From the NCBI GenBank assembly GCA_036009045.1, contig DASYML010000268.1, positions 1-7,135 on the forward strand: DNA of 7,135 nucleotides, read 5' to 3'. The notes below the pieces were generated by a model. The model made no database searches. It was not told the origin of the DNA and saw only the letters and a list, made by a program, of their open reading frames with translations. Below, one piece after another: positions 1 to 4,996 of the stretch (position 1 is its first letter; each line of letters begins with the position of its first letter). A program made the position numbers and the translations under genes. The stretch comes from DASYML01 sp036009045. GTDB lineage: Bacteria; Acidobacteriota; Blastocatellia; Pyrinomonadales; Pyrinomonadaceae.

Positions 1-270
1 GACGCAGAGACGGCTGAATCAAACGAGAGGCAGCAGGTCTCAGCCGATGCGTCCAACTCGGAGGGAGAGGGACCAGCGCCCTTGAAGAGCGTCGAGAGTC
101 AAAGCGAGAGTCAGGGCAGGGGAGGGGACTCCTGGAGCTACAGCGACATTTTCGAGTCTCTGCCATCAAGCAAGGACCCGCAGCAGAAACTGGGCCACAA
201 CATCACGACCAGACTTCGCCAACTCAGAGGAGAGGGCGGCCCCGCCGCGCCTCCCGAATCGGAGGAGTGA
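1..270 (+). CDS. C-terminal end of an unrecognised, probably disordered protein (5' end outside window)
   Basis: The frame is open from the first base to a TGA at 268-270, giving 89 residues with no convincing internal start. A TTG at 82 is in frame but has no ribosome binding site and splits a uniform low-complexity stretch, so I read this as the tail of a longer gene. Residues 1-48 are rich in Ser, Glu, Gln and Gly and look disordered. A more ordered-looking segment follows (SYSDIFESLPSSKDPQQKLG) and then a basic patch (TRLRQLR), ending in a Pro/Glu-rich tail. I recognise no domain and propose no function. It is the only plus-strand gene and converges with the CxxC protein gene across a 49-base gap. 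The codon third positions are GC-rich like the neighbours, which supports real coding, but a competing minus-strand frame overlaps it, so confidence is moderate. Confidence 0.45.
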   Translation, partial: DAETAESNERQQVSADASNSEGEGPAPLKSVESQSESQGRGGDSWSYSDIFESLPSSKDPQQKLGHNITTRLRQLRGEGGPAAPPESEE

Positions 271-319
271 GCGCCACGCAGCCTTTGAACATCAAGCCTC
301 TTCTGCTCTGTCACCCTCT
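271..319. other. Convergent intergenic gap, no clear terminator
   Basis: These 49 bases separate the stop codons of two converging genes. The only fold I can see is a 4-base TTGA/TCAA stem. A pyrimidine-rich stretch (CTCTTTATTTT) lies at the right side, but no strong stem precedes it on the plus strand. Any termination signal here is therefore weak or factor-dependent. Confidence 0.4.
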
Positions 320-700
320 TTATTTTCGCGGACGGCGCGTCCAACGCAGCGCCGGGCCGAGTCTCTTTTCGATATTACGTTCGACATCCTGTTGAGACGC
401 CTTTGCTGCCGCATCTTCGGCCTGTTCGGGCTGACCGGGCTGACTTAAAAGTTCCTCGATGAGCGGGGAGCGGCCCGGCGTTTCGCAACGCTCTGCAAAC
501 TCGAAAGGAACACAGGCGCGGCAACGCGGCATGATTCTCAAAAACTGCTCCGCTAGCGGCCAGCGTGTGAACAGTTCGCCTTCGTTGACTTGCCCGCCGC
601 ATCTCTCGCACAGCAGCGTGCGCAGCGCGCGGTAGACCTTCGCAGACGCGCCTTGAGCCGTCATCCCTTCACCCAGTAATTCGCTCACGCCCTGCTTCAT
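320..700 (-). CDS. Small protein with two CxxC pairs (putative zinc ribbon)
   Basis: A 126-residue protein starting at the ATG at 698-700 and ending in TAA at 320-322. Residues 31-35 (CERCG) and 60-63 (CRAC) form two CxxC knuckles about 25 residues apart, the spacing of a treble-clef or ribbon zinc site. A further Cys lies at 72. The segment between the knuckles (GELFTRWPLAEQFL) is mixed aromatic and hydrophobic. The tail from about residue 85 is Gln/Glu/Ala-rich and then strongly basic (RWTRRPRK), which could contact nucleic acid; that is inference. There is no signal peptide or membrane segment, so it is likely cytoplasmic. It begins 27 bases after the stop of the J-domain gene on the same strand, so the two are probably cotranscribed. 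The upstream sequence has no strong Shine-Dalgarno. Zinc binding is likely; the function is unknown. Confidence 0.6.
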   Translation of the reverse strand: MKQGVSELLGEGMTAQGASAKVYRALRTLLCERCGGQVNEGELFTRWPLAEQFLRIMPRCRACVPFEFAERCETPGRSPLIEELLSQPGQPEQAEDAAAKASQQDVERNIEKRLGPALRWTRRPRK

Positions 701-727
701 GCTTTTAACTTTATCAAGCCTACAGAT

Positions 728-1456
728 TCAAGAGAAATGTGCGAGACGCTTTCGTGCTTTAACGATCTTTCTGCGGATGCCCTCCGCCTCCTGGCCCAAC
801 GCATCGCGTCCCGTCGCGCGCTCTTCCTCGACTTTTATTTTGAGACGGTAGAGGCTGTTCTGCTTGAGCCGCTTGATGCCGAACTCTACCGTGCGTAACT
901 GTTCTTTGAGAGAGAGGAGACGGCTCGCCATGTCTTCGATTCCATCAGGAGCATGAGACCCCGCGCAATATGCCTGCAACCCCTCATCACCGAGCAGGGA
1001 ATTGAGGCTTTCAATATCGCCCTCTTTGTAGGCGCGACTGGCTTCGGCCATAATCCTGTGACGGCGTCTTGCTTCCTCTTCATCGCTGGCATGGTCCGGG
1101 TGAAACATTCTGGCGACGGACCAGAAGAGCTTGCGCAAACCTATCCTGGCGGGCATGCCGTTTGAGTCCGTTGCATCATTCGATGTGGGAGAGCCTTCCT
1201 CTGCTGATTCCGACGCGTGTTCAATACCGAGCGTGCGCGCTTCAGCTTCCTTAATGGCCTCTTCGATCAACGCTAACTCGGCCAGCAGACCGCCGATTGT
1301 CTGTGTATAGCCCGCTCTGAATGCCTGTAACTCTTCCCGAAGAATCTTCAACTCGGCGCTGCGCTCAACGAGCAAGGCTTCAACGCGCGCGATTTCGTCT
1401 TCAACATCAGTTGAAGAATTCCTGGTCCTGGATAAGTGAAGGCTGCTGCTCTCCAT
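728..1456 (-). CDS. J-domain (DnaJ-like) protein flanked by coiled coils
   Basis: A 242-residue protein counted from the ATG at 1454-1456. A TTG four codons upstream (1466-1468) is an alternative start; neither has a strong ribosome binding site. Residues 17-75 are heptad-like and charged (DVEDEIARVEALLVERSAEL), predicting a coiled coil. A polar linker (about 80-103) follows. Residues 107-156 match a compact J domain, with the diagnostic HPD motif at 119-121 (ARMFHPDHASDEEE) and the helix MAEASRAYKEGDIESLNSLL typical of this bacterial subfamily. Residues 172-240 form a second basic coiled coil. J domains stimulate ATP hydrolysis by Hsp70 (DnaK). The Gly/Phe region, zinc centre and C-terminal substrate domains of true DnaJ are absent, so this is a specialised J-protein, not the housekeeping DnaJ. 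Its client is unknown; the CxxC protein encoded 27 bases downstream is the nearest candidate partner (inference). Confidence 0.82.
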   Translation of the reverse strand: MESSSLHLSRTRNSSTDVEDEIARVEALLVERSAELKILREELQAFRAGYTQTIGGLLAELALIEEAIKEAEARTLGIEHASESAEEGSPTSNDATDSNGMPARIGLRKLFWSVARMFHPDHASDEEEARRRHRIMAEASRAYKEGDIESLNSLLGDEGLQAYCAGSHAPDGIEDMASRLLSLKEQLRTVEFGIKRLKQNSLYRLKIKVEEERATGRDALGQEAEGIRRKIVKARKRLAHFS

Positions 1457-1540
1457 CGGATGTCCCAAGTGTGTGAGCCTAGCAGGAAGCGTTGAGCATG
1501 TCCGCCAGACGTTGTAGACAAGTTAGGATGATATTGTCTC

Positions 1541-3436
1541 TCAGGATAATTCGGCGAGCTCCGCCCAGCGCTCGAAATCCTTCGCCAGTTGCTCAGACAG
1601 CGTCTCTCTCTCCTGGTAGAGCTTGTGGACCAGATATGCGTCGCTTGAATTCGCCGCAGACTCTTTTTCAATCTCCGCGAGACGTTGCTCGGCCCCCTGT
1701 ATGCGCGTCTCTAATGTTTCCAACTCTCTCTGCTCTTTGAATGACAGCTTACGCCTGGCGGTTGACGGCGTCGCTCTCAACTCTTTCGCGGGCCGCGTCT
1801 CAACCGGCGGCGCAACCGCGACGGCTGCACTTGACTCCCTCTGCCGCGCTTCCAGAAAAGCCGTGTAGTTGCCCGGATACTCTCGCAGGCGACCTTCACC
1901 CTCGAAGCGAAAAATATGCTCAACCGTGCGGTCCAGAAAATAACGATCATGACTGACGGCAATCAGGCAGCCGCCGAAGTTGTCCAGGTAATCTTCCAGC
2001 GTGACCAGCGTCGGGATGTCCAGGTCGTTTGTCGGTTCGTCCAGGAGCAGGACGTTCGGCGCACTCATCAGGATACGCAAAAGGTAGAGACGCCTTCTCT
2101 CGCCGCCTGAGAGTTTGGCGATGGGCGAGTATTGCATCGCGCCCGTGAAGAGAAACTTTTCCAGCATCTGTCCGGCGGTGATAAAAGAGCCGTCCGCCGT
2201 TTCAATCTGTTCGGCGACCTCTCGTATGTAATCAATCACCCGCTCACCCTCGTCAAGCGCGCGGTTCTCCTGATCGTAATAACCGAAGCGAATCGTCTGG
2301 CCCACTTCCACACGGCCCCTGTCCGGTTTGACACGTCCCGTGATGATTTCAAGCAAGGTCGTCTTACCGGCTCCGTTCGGGCCTATGATGCCGATGCGGT
2401 CGCCGGGTTTGAGCGTGTAGTCGAAGCCTTCGATCAAAACACGCCCGTCATATGATTTCGTGATGTCTTGCAGACTCAGGACCTTCTTACCGATGCGGCT
2501 TGAAGTGATGTTGATGTCAAGCTCTACGCGCGCGGCATCCTTCGGTTGGGCCAACAAACTCTCCGCGCGGTCGAGTCTGGATTTAGATTTACGCGTACGC
2601 GCTTTGGCCCCGCGACGCAGCCAGGCGAGTTCGCGCCGGATGAGCATCTCTCGCTTCTGTCCTTCGACGGCGCGCAAGGTTTCCTGCTCCTCCTTCTTTT
2701 CCAGATAGTACGCATAATTCCCGTCGAACGTCTGGACCGTGCTCCGCTCAATCTCAAGTATGCGACTGGTCACGCGGTCCAGAAAATAACGGTCGTGCGT
2801 GACGAGCAAAAGCGCGCCCCTGTATCGCGCGAGATAAGCTTCGAGCCAGGTGATGGTCTCCGCGTCCAGATGATTCGTCGGCTCGTCAAGAATGAGCAGG
2901 CGAGGATTGGCTATAAGCGCGTGTGCCAGCGCGACACGCTTGCGCTGGCCGCCGGAGAGCGTGCCCATCAACGCGCCCGTCTCCATGATGCCCAGCCTGG
3001 AGAGGACCACGCGGGCATTAGTCTCCAACTCCCACGCGCCAGATGCCTCCAATTGATGGGCCAACTCCGAGACGCGATTCAACAATCGCGTGTCATCCTT
3101 CTCTCCCGTCGCCAGGAACAGGCACGCGCGCTCGTAATCGAGCAGCAGTTTCATACGCGCATCGCTCGCGGCGAACACGGCATCGAGCACGGTCTGTTCC
3201 GCCTCGAACGGAGGGTTCTGCGGCAGATAACCCACGGACACGCCTTCCGCGAAAACTATGCGGCCCGCGTCGGCCTGTTCCTCTCCCGCGATGAGACGCA
3301 GGAAAGTCGTCTTGCCGGAGCCGTTGACGCCGACGACGCCCACGCGGTCTTCAGAATCCAGGCCCAGACTGACCTGCTCGAAGAGCGGTCTCAGACCATA
3401 ACTCTTGCTGATTGCTTCAAGCGATAGAATATGCAT
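1541..3436 (-). CDS. uup: ABC-F family ATPase, Uup type
   Basis: A 631-residue soluble protein with two ABC domains and no membrane segments, close to the roughly 635 residues of E. coli Uup. Domain 1 has Walker A GVNGSGKTT (36-44), signature LSGGQ (160-164), Walker B with catalytic Glu185 (LILDEPTNHLD) and switch His THDRYFLD (213-220). The linker (about 240-310) carries ELAWLRRGAKARTRKSKSR, the charged helical segment of ABC-F proteins that reaches ribosomal P-site tRNA. Domain 2 has GPNGAGKTT (352-360), LSGGE (442-446), Glu467 (LLLDEPTNDLD) and SHDRYFLD (495-502). A Pro/Ala linker (about 540-560) leads to a C-terminal coiled coil (about 565-625), the DNA- or ribosome-binding domain that defines Uup. 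The family acts in translation or ribosome assembly, and E. coli uup mutants show raised precise transposon excision. The frame stays open upstream to 3685, but homology begins at MHILSLEAISKSYG, which fixes the start at 3434-3436. No strong Shine-Dalgarno is visible. Confidence 0.93.
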   Translation of the reverse strand: MHILSLEAISKSYGLRPLFEQVSLGLDSEDRVGVVGVNGSGKTTFLRLIAGEEQADAGRIVFAEGVSVGYLPQNPPFEAEQTVLDAVFAASDARMKLLLDYERACLFLATGEKDDTRLLNRVSELAHQLEASGAWELETNARVVLSRLGIMETGALMGTLSGGQRKRVALAHALIANPRLLILDEPTNHLDAETITWLEAYLARYRGALLLVTHDRYFLDRVTSRILEIERSTVQTFDGNYAYYLEKKEEQETLRAVEGQKREMLIRRELAWLRRGAKARTRKSKSRLDRAESLLAQPKDAARVELDINITSSRIGKKVLSLQDITKSYDGRVLIEGFDYTLKPGDRIGIIGPNGAGKTTLLEIITGRVKPDRGRVEVGQTIRFGYYDQENRALDEGERVIDYIREVAEQIETADGSFITAGQMLEKFLFTGAMQYSPIAKLSGGERRRLYLLRILMSAPNVLLLDEPTNDLDIPTLVTLEDYLDNFGGCLIAVSHDRYFLDRTVEHIFRFEGEGRLREYPGNYTAFLEARQRESSAAVAVAPPVETRPAKELRATPSTARRKLSFKEQRELETLETRIQGAEQRLAEIEKESAANSSDAYLVHKLYQERETLSEQLAKDFERWAELAELS

Positions 3437-3456
3437 TTCAAGAGCAAGGATGAAGA

Positions 3457-3551
3457 GCAAGTCGGAAGGATGAATGATGAAAGATGGAAGATGAAAGAAG
3501 AGCTCTGCCTCTTGAAGAGCCGCGCTTTTATCCTTCATCCTTCCGACTTGC
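3457..3551. repeat. Near-perfect inverted repeat (27-base arms) between ATP-grasp gene and uup
   Basis: The arms at 3457-3483 and 3525-3551 are reverse complements at 25 of 27 positions, with the outer 18 bases perfect. The 41-base centre contains a further small GCTCT/AGAGC stem. On the minus strand the first arm supplies the last seven codons (ASRKDEG) and the TAA of the ATP-grasp gene, and the second arm ends 20 bases before the uup ATG. No T-run follows the stem on either strand, so it is not a standard intrinsic terminator. It may instead stabilise or attenuate the transcript, or be a dispersed repetitive element. Confidence 0.85.
3464..3498 (+). repeat. Heptanucleotide tandem repeat (consensus TGAAAGA-like)
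   Basis: Five consecutive 7-base units read GGAAGGA, TGAATGA, TGAAAGA, TGGAAGA and TGAAAGA. Two more related units (GCAAGGA, TGAAGAG) lie at 3444-3457, separated from the run by six bases. The opposite arm of the hairpin carries complementary units. The array recalls the short tandemly repeated heptamers known from cyanobacterial intergenic regions, but the sequence differs and I claim only an analogy. Confidence 0.7.
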
Positions 3552-4520
3552 CTGTGATTTCGTACTCCAAAAAATTGGTCCAGCGGGTTGAAGGCTGCGC
3601 TCGACGGCCAGGGCGACGAAGCCCATCGTATAGCGCGCGTTGATTTCGAGCAGCGGGTGCAGTCCGCACGCGTGTTCCAGGGCATCTATCCCGGCTGGTC
3701 CAAAATAACCTTCTTTGAAGAGACGCGCGCCGACGATGAGAGCGATTCTCTCAAGCTCGGCGACGCGATGAGGCGCGGGCGGGCGACCGAGCATGTAACC
3801 CGTGCCAGTGCCCGCGCCGTTGGTCTGTAAATCGCTGATGCCTTGAATCTCGCATCTTCCATCCTCTGCAATCAACATCACGACGCCGTACTCCCTTTGC
3901 ACCTCAAGCCACGGTTGAAAGATAAGCGTCTCGCCCTTGTTCAAGCGTCGCCTTGCCCAGCGGCCCTGCGGCTCCTCTAAAATTGGTCCTCTGCCCAGCA
4001 CGCGTTCGCGCGCGGCGAATCCGAAGGGACTCTTGATGACCCATTTATCACCCGCCAGAGGACAGGCACGCGCGATTGATTCCTGTAGCTCATCGAAAGT
4101 TTGAGCGGTCGCCGCGCCCGGCAGCGCCAGTCCCAATTCTACTTCGAGCGCATGGCTCCAGAGCTTTGAATTGACGCGCGCCACCGTCGAAAAGGGAAGC
4201 GCTCGCACGATGGCCCCGGCCCTCTCGCCCGTCGCCGCCGCGCGTGGGGTCCAGCCCCACGGAGTAAAAACTCTTGGCTCCTGATGCGCCACCTGAGAGG
4301 TTGAGACCAACTCGACTTCGCGCCGCCATGCCTCGCGTTGAAGATGCTCGGACCAGGGTTCTTCGAGCAGGAGCGCGTCGCCCGGACGCGCCAGCCACAA
4401 GAGATGCGCGGCGAGTTGATGATTGAGAACATCGAAGGAGGGCAGGCGTCTATACGTCCCGGTAGGATGAGCAATCTCAGACTCGAAATCCGCGTTCATG
4501 TACCATAGTCTTGACTCCAT
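3528..4520 (-). CDS. ATP-grasp domain enzyme of unknown substrate
   Basis: A 330-residue protein from the ATG at 4518-4520 to TAA at 3528-3530; a second ATG at codon 8 (4497-4499) is a possible start. The C-terminal half shows ATP-grasp hallmarks: KWVIKSPFGFAARERVLG (159-176) with nucleotide-binding Lys163 and a flexible Gly/Ala loop, the hinge strand LIFQPWL (199-205), a strand with GYFGPAGIDAL (271-281), and the metal-binding strand PLLEINARYTMG (289-300) with Glu292 and Asn294. Residues 110-135 (VNSKLWSHALEVELGLALP) match the pre-ATP-grasp segment that begins the nucleotide fold. The N-terminal 100 residues (YRRLPSF, LLEEPWSE, FTPWGWTPRA) form a domain I cannot place and probably set substrate choice. 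Such enzymes join a carboxylate to an amine or thiol through an acyl phosphate. No partner biosynthetic gene adjoins it. The last seven codons and stop lie in an inverted repeat, so the tail after about residue 320 is probably not ancestral. Confidence 0.8.
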   Translation of the reverse strand: MESRLWYMNADFESEIAHPTGTYRRLPSFDVLNHQLAAHLLWLARPGDALLLEEPWSEHLQREAWRREVELVSTSQVAHQEPRVFTPWGWTPRAAATGERAGAIVRALPFSTVARVNSKLWSHALEVELGLALPGAATAQTFDELQESIARACPLAGDKWVIKSPFGFAARERVLGRGPILEEPQGRWARRRLNKGETLIFQPWLEVQREYGVVMLIAEDGRCEIQGISDLQTNGAGTGTGYMLGRPPAPHRVAELERIALIVGARLFKEGYFGPAGIDALEHACGLHPLLEINARYTMGFVALAVERSLQPAGPIFWSTKSQASRKDEG

Positions 4521-4534
4521 GTGACTGATTAAGA

Positions 4535-4619
4535 GATTGATTCATTGATTCATCGGCTCATTGACTCATTGGTCCATTTCTTCAATGAGTCAATGAGCCG
4601 ATGAATCAATGAATCAATC
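4535..4619. repeat. Perfect 37-base inverted repeat with 11-base loop
   Basis: The arms 4535-4571 and 4583-4619 are exact reverse complements, with the loop at 4572-4582. On the minus strand the first arm begins with GATTGA, which gives the final Asp codon and TGA stop of the 109-residue protein. The second arm ends 14 bases before the ATG of the ATP-grasp gene, leaving just enough room for a ribosome footprint. The following sequence (TCTTAATCAG) is not a T-run, which argues against a simple intrinsic terminator. A perfect match of this length implies recent formation, gene conversion or selection on the structure. Confidence 0.93.
4536..4575 (+). repeat. Octanucleotide tandem repeat (consensus ATTGATTC-like)
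   Basis: Five successive 8-base units read ATTGATTC, ATTGATTC, ATCGGCTC, ATTGACTC and ATTGGTCC. They share the pattern A-T-Y-G-R-Y-Y-C. The first four and the beginning of the fifth make up one arm of the hairpin, and the complementary arm carries the mirror-image units with the same variants in the same order. Confidence 0.8.
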
Positions 4620-4943
4620 GCCTTCGTCCTCTTCTTCCATGACCTGACGCGCGTGCTTGGTCGCACCGTAGTGTTCCACCTCATCCCGGATGCTTTGATT
4701 GAGGAGGGCGAAAACTTCCGGGAGCCTCACGCTCAAGTCGAGTAAGCTTTCGTTTCCGGGGTTGAACTCGAAGGTCGCGGCAGATTTGCTCATCTCATAT
4801 TTCTCCACGTTCTGACGTGTCTCTTCTCCGAGGCGTTCGTAAGCCTGCGGCTGATCCTGGCGCAGCTTGACCAGATTCTCATAGTGAGAATTGGCGGGCG
4901 GAGGTTGACCCGCCTGATGTCTTTTTCGATGTCGCTTGCCCAT
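4614..4943 (-). CDS. Small charged protein of unknown function
   Basis: A 109-residue protein from the ATG at 4941-4943 to TGA at 4614-4616. I recognise no family. The N-terminus is strongly basic (MGKRHRKRHQAG), the middle is predicted helical (YENLVKLRQDQPQAYERLGE, then LLDLSVRLPEVFALLNQSI), and the C-terminus is very acidic (MEEEDEGD). It has no Cys, no signal peptide and no membrane segment, so it is probably cytoplasmic. A purine-rich stretch (GGGGAAAAG) precedes the start with a slightly long spacing and may act as the ribosome binding site. The gene starts 49 bases after the stop of the propeller gene; its final codon and stop fall within the perfect inverted repeat. The charge asymmetry could suit self-assembly or RNA or ribosome contact, but that is speculation. 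Confidence 0.6.
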   Translation of the reverse strand: MGKRHRKRHQAGQPPPANSHYENLVKLRQDQPQAYERLGEETRQNVEKYEMSKSAATFEFNPGNESLLDLSVRLPEVFALLNQSIRDEVEHYGATKHARQVMEEEDEGD

Positions 4944-4968
4944 TCGCTTTTCCCCGTCGTGCCCGTTT

Positions 4969-4996
4969 ATTTAACCCGACCATTAATCATCATCAA
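4969..4996 (-). promoter_or_regulatory. Possible sigma-70-like promoter for the 109-residue gene
   Basis: On the minus strand TTGATG (4991-4996) and TTAAAT (4969-4974) are separated by 16 bases, each matching four of six positions of the -35 and -10 consensus. Transcription would begin near 4962, about 20 bases before the ATG. The -35 overlaps the stop codon of the propeller gene. If real, it would separate the small gene and those downstream from the propeller transcript. The match is modest, and promoter consensus in this phylum is uncertain. Confidence 0.25.

Noticed and set aside
138..344. Minus-strand 68-codon frame overlapping two genes
   Set aside because: It overlaps the plus-strand partial gene and the end of the CxxC gene, with no recognisable domain or ribosome binding site.
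1457..1468. TTG start four codons upstream for the J-domain gene
   Set aside because: An ATG lies four codons downstream in the same frame and neither start has a clear Shine-Dalgarno; ATG is preferred, though TTG is not excluded.
1516..1539. Terminator after uup (AGACAA/TTGTCT stem)
   Set aside because: The stem has only six pairs with a 12-base loop and no following T-run, so chance is a sufficient explanation.
2546..3427. Plus-strand open frame of 293 codons opposite uup
   Set aside because: It lies wholly antisense to an unmistakable ABC-F gene; its translation is rich in Arg, Gln and His with no domain, as expected from the complement of a GC-rich gene.
3437..3685. 83-codon upstream extension of uup
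   Set aside because: It overlaps the ATP-grasp coding sequence and reads through the hairpin; ABC-F homology starts exactly at the ATG at 3434-3436.
4535..4619. Intrinsic terminator at the perfect hairpin
   Set aside because: There is no T-run after the stem on either strand and the stem is far longer and more AT-rich than usual terminators.
3457..4619. CRISPR array or insertion sequence at the repeats
   Set aside because: There are no regularly spaced repeats with unique spacers and no transposase; the units are 7-8 bases in direct tandem within inverted arms.
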